Source: Nyssa sinensis | Taxonomy: Eukaryota; Streptophyta; Magnoliopsida; Cornales; Nyssaceae | NCBI GenBank assembly: GCA_008638375.1 | Contig: CM018047.1 | Span: 48,702,679-48,766,678 of the forward strand | Length of the DNA: 64,000 nucleotides | Direction of reading: 5' to 3' | In this document: positions 1 to 11,165 of the stretch, in pieces | How positions within the stretch are numbered: position 1 is the first letter of the stretch | Layout: each line of letters begins with the position of its first letter | Translations under genes and position numbers: made by a program | The notes under the pieces: generated by a model | What the model was told of the DNA's origin: nothing | What the model saw: the letters and a program-made list of their open reading frames with translations, nothing else | Databases searched by the model: none

Positions 1-1188
1 ACCCTCTAATTTTTAGTCCCATTTCAATTCTATTCTTCTAATAATGTGGACGAAAAAATACTTCTTTTAAATTTGTATGTGTCTCGCACGTGACTTTTTT
101 TCATTCACATTAAACAGCTAATTATGACGGAATAATAAAATTGAAATGAGACTAAAAGTTAAGAGGGTGAAATTGACCAAATTAAAAAAAATAAGAAGTA
201 AAGTGAAATTCAAGATAAAATTTAAAGATGAAAAATACAACTTACCCTAAAAAAATAGTTTTGAAAGGGAAGCATTATGTTGTTAGACTTCCCCTGCGTC
301 AATGTAAAATTTATTCATTTGTGTTGGATTTCCTCCATGATCCTTGTTTGATATGTCAATTTAACGACATTGTCCCATAAATCCATTGCAAACTATATAT
401 AGACTCTGTTCGCTTAGAATTCACTTACATTATAAAGGGAAAAAAATAATGATATAATACCTTTTTTATATTTGGATAACAATCGAGAGAGAGAAAAGTG
501 TAATTCTTGTTTGAGAACAAGAAAAGAAAAAAGGAAAAAGAAATGATTATATACTTTTTTATTAATATACCCTAAATATAGAGGTATCTTTTTTTATTTT
601 TTTTTTATAATTTTAAGATTAGAATTGGTATTATAAAAAATTCATTAAAAAACTTTTTCATTTTCTTTCGTCTCTATTCACTTTTGGAAAAAGAGTAAAT
701 TGAATAAAATAAGGGTTAAGAAACCCTTCTATCTTCTTCCATGCCCTTCCATTTCCTTTCCTAATTTTAAACTAAGCTCGAAATAACATCTCCATCTTCC
801 TTTTCTCTCATTTTCTTCAAATCCCTTAACCCAAACGGAGTATTAATCTATTATAAATATTTTATTTTCAAACCATTAAGAAACAAAAATTTAGAAGAAA
901 AAAAATCCGATGAAAGGCATGTGTTAGGATTTTTAGTCGAAGTTGTGTTGGCTTATCTGTATCAACAAAAATATAATTGAGTTTTAATAGATTCAAGTCC
1001 ATATGAGTAGTATTCTGAACCCTTGTGTTCACTCAAATTATGAATCAGACATGACACACACTTCATGCATTAAAATGAATCATTTAGAAAGTGTGAGTGA
1101 TTGTAATTGAATTACAATGGCTTGTGGTTTTATAAGATAAAATATTTTTAAATATTAGATGGGTCATAATACTTCAATTGATCTAAAC
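1..1188. other. AT-rich intergenic spacer
   Basis: No open frame of useful length and no RNA gene was seen. The stretch is AT-rich, with short A and T runs and GA-rich patches around 480-540. Nothing else is supportable. Confidence 0.6.
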
Positions 1189-1196
1189 TGCATCAC

Positions 1197-1901
1197 TAGG
1201 GGTGGCAATTTAACTCGTTCAATTGAAAACTTGTCAACCCACCTCTAATGGGGCTAGGTTTGGGTGAAATTTTTTCCACTCCGTTAAGATATGGAGCGAG
1301 TTTAGGAAGAAGGCACCACCCCACCCCACCCCACCCCACCCCACCCCACCCAATTATATAAAATAAAATAATAAAAAAAATTGTAATACATAATTAATAT
1401 TTATAATAATATTTTGTAGTCACCTATTAAAAATTTATACAAATTTGATAAAGTTATTTGTTTGAAAAAGAAAATAATATCATTCTAATTTTCTATTAAC
1501 ATGCATATTTCTTATTTTAACACATATAATATTTTGTTTAAAATGTGTTAATTATAATTTTTTTTTTATAATTTGGTATCTAATTCTTTGGGCCGACTAA
1601 TTTGGGAGACCAATCCCACCGTTCAATAACGGGAGACCCGATTAAAGCTGGAACAAAGTCCCGTATGGACTAGCTCAAAGAGAAAGTGGCATCCGTTAGG
1701 GTTTCGACCTAAAAATCTTGGAGGGACAAGGCACTTAGTTGTTATTTACGGCCCACTTGGCCACCCCTCTTGGGGTTTAAAAATAAATGGGAACCCACCC
1801 CCGCTTACGGTATAAACGGATTTGGGAGGAATTTTTTTTTTTTTGTGGAGTAGGGTTGGGGGAGGGATCCCCCTCCCCAAACCTCCCCGTTGCCATCCCT
1901 A
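1197..1901. mobile_element. hAT-like non-autonomous element with 8-bp target duplication
   Basis: The left end reads TAGGGGTGGCAA and the right end, reverse-complemented, reads TAGGGATGGCAA, so the terminal inverted repeat is 12 bp with one mismatch. It is flanked by TGCATCAC (1189-1196) and TGCGTCAC (1902-1909), an 8-bp duplication with one mismatch. An 8-bp duplication and a GGGGTGGCAA-type end are typical of plant hAT elements. The 705-bp interior has no transposase frame, so the element is non-autonomous. It contains a CCACC satellite and poly-A/T stretches. Superfamily assignment is inferred from ends and duplication length only. Confidence 0.72.
1314..1351. repeat. CCACC pentanucleotide microsatellite
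   Basis: About seven tandem copies of CCACC lie within the hAT-like element. The opposite strand is a G-rich tract of GG and GGGG runs. Confidence 0.9.
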
Positions 1902-1909
1902 TGCGTCAC

Positions 1910-3290
1910 TGGGTCTAGGTTCATTAAAACGAATCTTGGTTTTGTCCAAACAAAAATTTTAGAGAGTTTTCGTTTGAACTTGTTTGATTATTCGTTCGAT
2001 CAAAAATACTAGTGAGCTTTCGTTCGATTTCGTTTGATAAGTTGTTCTAACGAATATCGCGCAAATCAATTTTTTATTCTGATTAAAACAGCGTGTATTA
2101 GTTTCTAAAACTTACACTATATAAAGATTTGATCTCCAATTTGTAAGAGATTTTTTGGCTGCTACAAAAAATATTTCTAAAACTTTTTTAAAAAGTTTTC
2201 TCTATATTCATTATGCAAAAATAAATCAAACTCAATATATAAGAACCTAAACATCATCTTCTACAAAACCCAAAGAGTACAAGCTTGTGGAATTCAAGCA
2301 TTCTGCCATTAGTAGAGTTCGAGGATGTGAAGAATTTGGAATTGTGATTGAGGAGAGTTGTTTGTCGATTCTTTCAGGGGCATTTGAGGATTCGAGTTCA
2401 AGGAGACTTAAAACCTGAACAAGACTTGAGAGACCAAGTCTGTATGTGTACGAAGTTTGTAATCACCAAAATTCATATAGTGGATTGCGTGTATCTAGAT
2501 TAGTGCTTTGGGATTTTTCAAAACAAATTCAATTAATTTCATCAACAAATTTAGTATGCTCGTCAACATTTTTGGTGCGTTTGTACAACCACCCTTCAAC
2601 ATGTGCAAAATTAATTAGCGGATCCTGGGCATGTAAAAAGAGTGAAAATAACTACAACAATTGAGATTTTACAAATTGAATAAAGCCGGCAAGTATAGAA
2701 AATACAGAGATAGTTTGTATTTTATTGATTCAGGGTCTATTTAGGGAGATTTTACACTCCCTTTTTATATTTGTAATTGAAAAAATTATTTTGAAAAATA
2801 TATTTGATTATTTGATTAAATTTTAAAATTATTTTTGTGATAATTTTAGTTTTCAATATATACAAAACCGTGTTTGTGAAAAACAACTCTAAACTACCCT
2901 TTCCTAGATTAATTTTTATTTGTTGGGAAAACTCCCCCAATCACCCACGCTTTGCATTTGTTTGTATACTTGTGTTCCTCAAATAATTAGCCCTTTTATG
3001 CTAAGTAGTGTCTTTATCTGTGACAACAAGATAGCATTAAATGTTTACCCTTTTTTTAAAGAAAAAAGAACCAATTGAAGCAATGAATACACATGTTTAC
3101 TAGTAGAGGAATTTTAATTTATCTATTTGGTTTTGAAGAGGTATTTGGTGACATCCTTGAAGACTTCGTCCAGTTCTCTATATACTGAACAATTAGTGGA
3201 ATAAATTTTTTGGAAATATCCTTAAAGAGAACAAGAATTTTTAATTAAAAAGTCACAAAAGTACCTATTTTTGTCCTGAAGTTTCTGCTG
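1910..3290. other. Intergenic spacer, no gene seen
   Basis: A short frame at 2446-2664 has no recognisable domain and looks like chance. The sequence 2280-2600 is less AT-rich than its surroundings and could be an old repeat, but I could not identify it. A TATA-like CTATATA lies near 3178, upstream of the dirigent relic. Confidence 0.5.
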
Positions 3291-3297
3291 GTGTGCT

Positions 3298-3326
3298 CCC
3301 CCCCCCCCCCCCCCCCCCCCCCCCCC
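3298..3326 (+). repeat. 29-nt poly-C tract
   Basis: An uninterrupted run of 29 C sits about 120 bp upstream of the dirigent start codon. It is much longer than expected in AT-rich DNA. Homopolymers of this length are error-prone in sequencing, so the exact length is uncertain. Confidence 0.85.
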
Positions 3327-3447
3327 GCTTATTCTCTCTGTCCACAGTATAATGGAAGCAAACTGGCCCATTTGAGCAGAACCTGCCAAGTCAATCGCTT
3401 CATTTTCAGCTTAATTCTTTGTTGTTTGAGTTTTATCAAAGTCTCCA

Positions 3448-3987
3448 ATGGCACCAAACTCAGCACCAAGACTAACCAAACTGACCTTTTATTGCTTCTA
3501 GCCATGCTCATATTTTCACAATCTGAAGAACTGGGGCTGCGTAAAGAAACCAAGATGACCCTCTACTTCCAAGATTATTCGGCCGGATCCAATGCCACGG
3601 TGGTTCCCGTCACCGGCATCCCCGGAAAGCTTTGGTCATTCTTTGGTTTTGGAACCATATTTGTTACTAATGATACAATAACAGAAGGGCTTGATAAAAA
3701 CTCAGCCCAAATTGCAAGGGCACAAGGCATTTATGTGACCTCGGCATTGGATGGGTCTCGCACATGTTTTGATATCAATTGTGTTCACCAATGAGGAGTT
3801 CAGTGGTAGCACCCTGAAAATACAAGGAACTAGTCGTCAGTATAACAGTGTGAGAGAGGTTGCAGTGGTGACCGGCACTGGAAAATTCCGGTACGCAAGG
3901 GGTCACGTGACATTTGAGACAGTCTACCTTGATATGACAATTGCCGACTCAGTTGTCCGGTGTAACGTTACAGTGCTCCATTACTGA
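3448..3987 (+). pseudogene. Dirigent protein gene, broken by two frameshifts
   Basis: Dirigent proteins are secreted beta-barrel proteins that guide stereoselective coupling of phenoxy radicals in lignan and related pathways. The natural start is ATG 3448. Its frame gives a short N-terminus (MAPNSAPRLTKLTF) and then stops. The reading continues in another frame from about 3490, with a hydrophobic signal-like stretch, the TKMTLYFQDY strand, a VTGIPGKLWSF segment, FGTIFVTND, the motif ITEGLDKNSAQIARAQG and YVTSALDGS. Around 3757-3768 the frame shifts back, giving SIVFTNEEFSGSTLKIQGTS, REVAVVTGTGKFRYARG and the usual C-terminus RCNVTVLHY before TGA 3985-3987. The net length, about 180 codons, matches the family, whose members are usually intronless. 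The two shifts compensate. They may be real decay or sequencing errors, so an active gene is not excluded. Confidence 0.82.
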
Positions 3988-4020
3988 AGAAAACATGTTG
4001 CAATGCATGAAATCCATAAA

Positions 4021-4026
4021 AATAAA
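4021..4026 (+). terminator. Candidate polyadenylation signal of the dirigent relic
   Basis: AATAAA lies 34 bp past the dirigent stop codon, a usual distance for a plant 3' UTR. The motif is short and could be chance in AT-rich DNA. Confidence 0.4.
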
Positions 4027-5879
4027 CTTGCAGCTTGACATTTTGTCCTCTTAGTTATAAAATCTTATGTAACTGTTGCAATAAAAAAATTGTCAAGCAG
4101 TGATACCTTGTGTGATTTCTGTAAGACAACAAGAAGTAAATAAGATCATTAGAGAGACCTCTAGTAATAACATTACAACTATCAAGTCAGAGAAGGAGAA
4201 AGAAATAATCTTTCTAAGAATTGATTATGAAAGAATTGAATTTAGGATTGTGTGCGTCTCTTGCTTTCATGATATAGTAAATTAGTTGTCATTTCTAAAA
4301 TCTCTTGTCGACCAAATCACAATATTTTTATATCTATTGGATAAACTCAAAATAACAGTTTCCTTATTAAAGTTTATGACTATAATAGAGAATTTCAGAT
4401 CTATAACAGTAATTGAGCCATCATGATTGTTCAGCTGAGTTTTGAGATACCCTGAGTCGATTATTCAATACTGCAAGTGCTCTACTCCAAAGAACATAAG
4501 AACTCCTCATGTGATTATCGAACTGAAATTAGAGACTAGTCATCCACACCTCTGAACTCTTGATACATCAGTTCCAAGCCTATATTCACGGTGATGAATG
4601 CCTTAGTGTCCATATATTCTAATCTTGTCGATGGTGATATTCTTTGATATATGATCAGTAACTGATGGATCCCATACGGTGTCTTTAAATAGAATAATAA
4701 AGTCGGAGAATACATTGTCACAACATGTTCAATTATTACTACGCATTTCTTTTCACTTCATGTCAATGATCCAAGAATACAGTAATTGCAATTTCATAGA
4801 ATGTTTCAGTTTTGACTTTTGAGTAACTGATCAGAACGAAAATTTGGAAAGAGAATCGAATACGTTGAACTTTTTATAGAATAAGTAACATGGAGACTCA
4901 TTATCCAACAAGAAAAAATAATTCTCCAAAATTTGTAATTGAATTAATATTGATAAAAACTTTAACCGATCTATTACATTATATTTATAGTGCTAAAACA
5001 CTACCATTTTGACTAAACAATTAAAATTTTAATTTTTATATTAATCTTACTATAATAAAGACTAGTAATTCGAATAGGAAAGTACTAATTTCTATATTTT
5101 CTATATTAATTATAATAAAACTAAGAAAATAGAGAAATTATGAATAAATTAAAATAAAATAAAAAATAAACAATCCTAATACAACTCTAAAACAACTTTC
5201 TATATTTTTAAGGTACCAAATCTATCCTACATCACTAACTGTGATTACTTTCCTCGCACTAGCCCGCTGGTATTGAGCATGTGCCAAATGACTTGCCTGA
5301 CCTCAACTTAAAGAGGTCATAGACCTGTGATAACATACATATTATTATATGGTATATGGTCATGTTTGTTTCATACATTGGATAAGGGTGGATTAACTCT
5401 CCTTTTCACTAATAGTGATAGGATAAATAATCTCAACCCTCCATTTCCTTTATTTTATTCATGTTCTAGGTCATTATTTACTCTCAGTACTATTAGTGAA
5501 CCCCCTTCGTCTTCTTTTTTTCAAACACTAGCTTCACAAGGTCATTAGAATTAATTTGTCTAATCTGCTCCTCAAGCCGACAAGGTTCACTTCAAGTCAT
5601 CATCCAATATAATGTGATTGTTTTTATAAATTGTAATTTTTTTCTCATTTTATAGGAAGGTTTTTTTCTTAATGAAAGCGTTGGAATATTACAATGATTA
5701 TCCCTTATACATTTTAAAACTTTTCTTATTTTATGGGATTTTATTATTATTATTATTATTTGATGAAAGTGGTGTGATGGGGTTGATATAATTGATGTAT
5801 TACAATCAACTAAATAGTACAAAGGAATAGAAGATTATAGGGTGATTCAGACAATAGTCCACTAAAGAAATAAAAATTA
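4027..5879. other. Intergenic spacer with ATT microsatellite
   Basis: No gene-like frame was found. An ATT trinucleotide run lies at about 5741-5760. The rest is AT-rich with no structure I could assign. Confidence 0.5.
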
Positions 5880-6240
5880 TCATCAGGTCGACTCTTAAAT
5901 ATATTAAACCCACGAGTCTTTTAACTATTCTATGACTAAAATACCCTTTCAATATTTTTTCTAAAGATAATCTAAACTGATTCGTGAACTGTGCACAGTT
6001 GTCAAGAAAGATTTTCATGATTTCAAAAATTAATAATTCACAATATATAAATATGTTTTTAATAAAAATTATATATTTAGATTTTAAAAATTGAGATTTA
6101 TCAAATAAGATCCATATTGCATATAAAAATGTAAAGAAAAAATTACTTCTTAAATGTAGAATTTACTGTCCCAGAAAAAAATAAACTGTGAAACTTTACT
6201 GTCCCTGAAAATGTAAATAAAATAAAAAAATGCAAAATTA
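5880..6240. repeat. Dispersed repeat, copy 1 (compare 35560-35870)
   Basis: This stretch shares an ordered series of diverged motifs with 35560-35870: ACTAAAATACCCTTYC, then TCAAGAAAGATTTT, AATTCACAATATAT, TTTTTAATAAAA, AAAATTGAGATTTATCAAA and two TTTACTGTCCC-like blocks. I read them as two old copies of one non-coding repeat. No terminal repeats were identified. Confidence 0.45.
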
Positions 6241-6599
6241 ATTTTGAAAATGGCCTTTTTTGAAATTTTAAGGACACGAACCACCTTCAACCCTTTGGAT
6301 TGGGTAGATTGTCAAAAGTATATAAAATTTATATAAGTTTAATAACCTTACTTCAATAAATAAAATCATTCAACTTTATGGTGGTTTTTGTTTAGTATTA
6401 TTTGAAAAGGAATGAGCATCACTCATATATCATTTGGCAATTTCTTAACAACCATGCAATATTAAATTTTCACTGTAAAAATTCAATAGTAGAGTTTGAA
6501 GAGAACCCTTATTTTGGTGCTTCTTGCATTCTTCTAAAAACGCACATATCACTCTTCCTTTCAACCCTTATTTTGGTTGGGTGATATGGTGGGGGAGAA

Positions 6600-6814
6600 T
6601 AAAGTGTTTTAACATACTTAAGATTAGGTATTGTTAACGAGGAAGAGTTAAATCTTGGAAAATGCAAATTCTGTAACTTGAATTTGGAATCAACGAATCA
6701 TTTGTTTTAAAAGTGTTGTGAAACGTGGAAGATATGGGCAGCATGCATGGACTGGTGGGTGGGGAAATGGTTTAGGTATCCCCTGCATCAGTGAAGGATT
6801 TTCTATATAGGTGG
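6600..6814 (+). mobile_element. LINE (non-LTR retrotransposon) fragment, left part
   Basis: In one frame this reads KCKFCNLNLESTNHLF, a stop, then KCCETWKIWAACMDWW. This is the pattern of the zf-RVT domain at the C-terminus of plant LINE reverse transcriptases (C-x2-C, then H and C, then a W-rich stretch). The similarity stops at the gypsy LTR and resumes at 17719, so the gypsy element jumped into a LINE that was already present. Stops and a frameshift show that it is dead. The upstream limit is uncertain. Confidence 0.7.
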
Positions 6815-7373
6815 TGATATACCACAAAGTGACAAACCAGTCTCCATGTGACACGTGTAACTACAGACCAGTTATAGCTCAGCCATCCAGAGCAGACTTA
6901 GACGATCAGCCATTCAGAACAGCTCAGGCACTTAGCCTTCAGAACTCACAGGTCTGAGCACAAGGCCTTCAGAGCATCCCTCAGGGTTTAGAGCTCATCA
7001 CCGCCTTGAATATCCTACCGAGCTAAGGAAAAGGAAACAGTCTTCAACAAGGAAACTGCCACCTACAGATATCTGTCAAGCACAATGTTCAACATGGTAA
7101 TTGTCGTTCTTCGATGATCAAATCCCTACATTCATGGCTCCAAATCCTAATCAACTTAGGAAATCAACAACCTATGAATAAAACCCTAAGGTACGCTGTT
7201 ACATTCATGCTCATTCTTTGGTTTACAATTACAGTCTTTCAATTCAGTTTTATTGACTTAAGCATCGGAGCGGTTACGGCCGGAGCCAATCCGGTGGCCC
7301 TCTGATCCTTCTCTTTGAGTGTTTCTCAGGCAACGGAGTTCAGAGCCCCTACCGACCAAAAAGTGCAGCATCA
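6815..7373 (+). repeat. 5' LTR of the Tat-type element
   Basis: It begins TGATATACCAC and ends GTGCAGCATCA, and pairs with 17155-17713. The frame at 7114-7305 inside it is part of the LTR and recurs in the solo LTR at 30002-30550, so it is not a gene. Confidence 0.95.
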
Positions 7374-7375
7374 GC

Positions 7376-7393
7376 TGGCGCCGTTTGTGGGAA
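7376..7393 (+). other. Primer-binding site
   Basis: TGGCGCCGTTTGTGGGAA starts two bases after the 5' LTR. TGGCGCCGTY-type sites are usual tRNA primer sites in Tat and Athila elements. Which tRNA is used cannot be settled here. Confidence 0.75.
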
Positions 7394-7462
7394 CCACAAT
7401 CTTTCTTCTAGCAAAAATGCTCTACTTACGAACAAGCTCATCCTCCTTCACACCGAAGGACC

Positions 7463-9066
7463 ATGGCTCCCAATCTCCGACCAAGGAAGAATGCTCAAAA
7501 TCCTCAAAACCCTCAACCTCGGCCGCTTGCCGAAGGAGGAAGGGGACGAACGACTGATCCCATGCAGCAGCAGCTTGACCTAGTTAAGCGACAAAACGAG
7601 TTAATGTAAGAACAACTTCTTGCCATGCACAAAACCCTGGCGATGCTTACCCAGAATCATGGAACCAACCCTTTGAATCTACCCATCAACATGGCTGATC
7701 AAAGGACACAACCTCCTACTGCCACTAAGGACGGAGGATTTCATGAAGAGATTCCCAGTAATCAACCGGTGTACCCCCAAGGTTCCACCCACATTGGTGG
7801 AGACCCCCAGTCATTAGCGGCTGCAGATAGGGGGATACCAACCTTTATTCCAGACATCCACTATCGAAGCACCACTAGGGCTCTAACCTTGGGGGCTTCA
7901 GGAGCGAATCCAGTGCCGCAAGAGTCTCAACCTCAAGTGGCTCCAGTTCTTCCAGCTCAGGAGCACCAAAATCCTCCTCCAGCCATGGGACATGCCCATC
8001 CCATTCATATAGGAGCCGAAACTGCAAAGCAAGACTCACAAGAAGTCTCGCCTAGGGACCCACGAAGAGCTAAAGAAGTTGCGGACTCTATGGACCGCAC
8101 TATTGTGATGAGAGGTATTCAAATCCCTCTAGAGCAGGACGAGCTAGACAGGCTACTCAGAAGGCTCACCACGTCGTTCACCCCTGTTATCATGGCTGAG
8201 GAGAGGCCGAGGAAATTTATAGTCCCAAAGTCCACCCCATACGTTGGGACTGGGGACCTGAGGGACCCGAGGGACCATCTTTCTCATTACCAACACACCA
8301 TGGCATTACACGAGGCTTCTGACGCCTTTATGTGCCGTACATTCATTACCAGCCTCAAAGGCACAACACTAACGTGATTCCACCATCTCCCACCAAACTT
8401 AGTCTCTTGTTTATACGAGCTCGATAGGCGCTTCTTGGACAGGTTCATGACTAGCAGAAGGTTGACGAAAGGCCCAAAATTCTTGCTTAAAGTAAAGCAA
8501 TCCAAAGAGAAGCCCCTCTCGCATGTTTTAACGCCAAGCTGACACAAATTATAGATTACAACCCGAGCTTTTTGGTAGCTTTTATGACTTCTGGACTCGC
8601 ACAAGGAGGCTTCAAGGATTCTTTAAAAAAGAGTCCTCCTGCCGACATGGCAACCCTCATGGATCGGGGTAGGAAATACATAAATCTAGAGGAAGTAAAG
8701 AGCCCTTCTCAAAAGAATAAAGAACAAGCCCAGCAGGACCAGAAGAAGGACTCTAGTACAATCAAGAAGAGGGTCAGAAGCCCAGACAGAAGAACGGCCT
8801 CCAGAACTCCAAATAGCACTGCTCCAAGGGGGTTTACCACCTTCACTCCTCTGAACGCCTCCCTAACTCATATACTTCGGCAAGTCTGAGCACGTGAAAA
8901 CCTAAAGTGGCCAGAGCCGCTAAGAGGCGATCCTAGTAACCGGGACTAGAGCAAGTATTGTGATTTCCACAAGGACCACGAGCACGCAATTGACAAATGC
9001 AAGGCCCTTAAACATGAAATCGAGCAGCTAATAAAGAGAGGACGATTGCGAGAGTTTGTCAAATAG
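7463..9066 (+). pseudogene. gag: gag of the Tat-type element, with stops and a frameshift
   Basis: Gag forms the particle that packages retrotransposon RNA. ATG 7463 opens a frame with MAPNLRPRKN and a Q/N/P-rich N-terminus, broken at 7604 by TAA where CAA is expected. From 7625 it runs to 8377 and ends in the conserved capsid stretch (KSTPYVGTGDLRDPRDHL, then FITSLKGT), where a TGA replaces the usual Trp codon. The next codons (FHHLPPNLVSCLYELDRRF) continue the domain. A frameshift follows before the basic K/R-rich region at 8572-8889. The C-terminal knuckle-like motif YCDFHKDHEHAIDKC and the segment IEQLIKRGRLREF end at about 9066. Several stops fit C-to-T change of CAA, CGA or TGG, as expected for old methylated elements. 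Confidence 0.88.
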
Positions 9067-9194
9067 GACGGGAGGCAGAACCCCCGTAATGACAAGCCCT
9101 AGCAGAGAAGGCCGGACCAGAGGCCGGAACAAAAGAAAGGACCGAATGAGCCTCAGTAGTAGAATAATTAGGTTATCTTCGTCCTCCACGCAGA

Positions 9195-10020
9195 TACCGC
9201 GGCAGTAGGAACGTCCAACAGAGCAAGGAAAATGTATGCTCAAGAGGCTAGAGCTACTTCCAGCATACTACAGATCTCTAGTATTGAGAAAAGATTGAAG
9301 CATGTGCCTGAGATCCAGTTCTTAGACCAAAATCTTGTAGGGGTACACTGTCCTCACAGTGATGCCCTCGTTATCTCCCTTAAAATTGCTAACTTTGAGA
9401 TCCAAAGAGTCTTGGTGGACACAAGGAGTTCTGCGAATGTGCTATTCTACGAACCCCTCAAACAAATAAAGCTCAACCCCAATGAAATCAAACCTACCAT
9501 TGCAATCATCGCAGGATTTGACGAAAACCTCAGTACCCCACTAGGGAGGATTGACTTTCCTACCACAGCAGGAGAGGGAGATGGAAAAAAGACCACGATC
9601 TTATAGTACATGGTTATGAACGCCAAGTCCCCTTACAACGTCATAATTGGAAGACCTTGGCTACACCAAATGGGAGCGGTCACTTCAACCCTCCACCAAT
9701 GTCTGAAGTACATCCACAAAGATATTGTCTACTCCAACAAAGGTTGTCAATCAACCTCTCAAGAGTGTCACGCACTCGCTCTCAATGATTGACCTTCCTA
9801 CCACAACAGGAGAGGGAGATGGAAAAAATATCACGATTTCATAGTACATAGTTCTGAACACGCCCTTACAATGTCATAATTGAAAGACCTTGGCTACACA
9901 AAATGGGAGCGGTCACTTCGACCCTCCACCAATGTCTGAAGTACATCCACAATCATATTGTCTACTCCATCAAAGGGTGTCAACCGATCTCTCGAGAGTG
10001 TCATGCACTGCTCTCAAGGA
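9195..10020 (+). pseudogene. Protease domain of pol, with a 238-bp internal tandem duplication
   Basis: This is the retroviral-type aspartic protease that cuts the polyprotein. The frame 9232-9606 holds the active-site segment VLVDTRSSANVLFYE. The third position of the D-T/S-G-S-S motif is Arg instead of Gly, so the enzyme would be dead. After a stop the domain continues with SPYNVIIGRPWLHQMGAV. Positions 9549-9786 are then repeated at 9787 to about 10020 with about 10% change, including the GRPWLH segment. This tandem duplication disrupts the link to RT. Confidence 0.85.
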
Positions 10021-10199
10021 AAGGGCCCCCAAATAGCAATTACTGCATGCTCGTGAATGCGTGGATTCAGACCTCTCCCACCATCACGAGGCGGAAGACT
10101 GCCCTTCCAGAATTGATGACCCTCTGATCCCTAGAGGACAGCAGGGCCAAGCCCGTAGGGGACCCCATCAAAGTGTTGGTCAGCTCAGAAGAGTAAGGG

Positions 10200-11165
10200 C
10201 GTTAATTATAGATCGGTCCAGACCTGACACCTACTGAGCAAGAACAAATGATAGAATTCCTAAAAGACAACATCTCTGTGTTCGCTTGGGAAACAAAGGA
10301 TATGGAGGGCATAGATCCAAACCTCATTACTCATAAGTTGATGGTAGATCCTGACCACCCACCAATGAGACAAAAAACAAGGACACTCGCTCCAGAACGA
10401 CATCGGATCATTAATGAGGAGGTCCAGAGACTGCTTGAGGCCCGGATGATACAAAAGGTGTTTTACCCGGAATGGCTAGCCAACACCGTTCTAGTCAAGA
10501 AGAAAAATGGCAAGTGGAGAGTTTGTGTTGACTATACAGACCTCAACAAGGCTTGTCCCAAAGATAGCTTCCCTCTTCCACAGATTGACCAACTAGTCGA
10601 TGCCACTGTAAGGCATGAACTCATGAGCTTCATGGATGCCTACTCTGGATACAACCAGATCCAGATGTACCCATCAGACTAGGAAAAGACAGCTTTCATT
10701 ACCGAGCGAGGTCTCTATTGCTATAGAATGATGCTATTCAGACTGAAAAATGCTGGGGGCAACATATCAGCGTCTGGTCAATAAGATGTTCAATTCGCTG
10801 ATCGGCAACACCATGGAGGTTTACATAAACGATATGTTAGTCAAAAGCTTACAAAGAGTAGCCATCTCCAGCACTTAGCTCAAACTTTTGACATCCTAAA
10901 GCAGTATAAGATGAAACTGAATCCCTCAAAGTGCACATTCGGTGTAACCAAGGGAAAGTTCTTGAGGTACATTGTCTCTCAAAGAGGTATTAAAGCAGAC
11001 CCCATTCAGATCAGGGCTTTGATTGGGCTGGAATCGTCAAAAACCAAGAAAGACATTCAAGCTCTGAATGGCAGAATTGCAGCTCTGAGCAGATTTATCT
11101 CCAAGTCCACTGATCACTGTCTACCGTTCTTCAAAACTTTGAAGGATAATAGAGACTTACAATGG
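10200..11165 (+). pseudogene. Reverse transcriptase domain of pol, catalytic Asp changed
   Basis: Copies the element RNA into DNA. 10248-10682 holds the N-terminal fingers, ANTVLVKKKNGKWRVCVDYT, and the KACPKDSFPLP and FMDAYSGYNQI motifs, ending at a stop where Gln is expected. The palm follows with EKTAFITERGLYCYRM. A one-base gain in a G run near 10755 shifts the frame. The catalytic box reads YINDMLVKS instead of YIDD (GAC to AAC), which removes a metal-binding Asp. A further shift near 10850 precedes the connection region that starts at 10911 with MKLNPSKCTFGV. Inactive on three counts. Confidence 0.9.

Noticed and set aside
3291..3447. Proline-rich N-terminal extension of the dirigent frame
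   Set aside because: It starts at GTG and is translated from the poly-C tract; the family start is ATG 3448.
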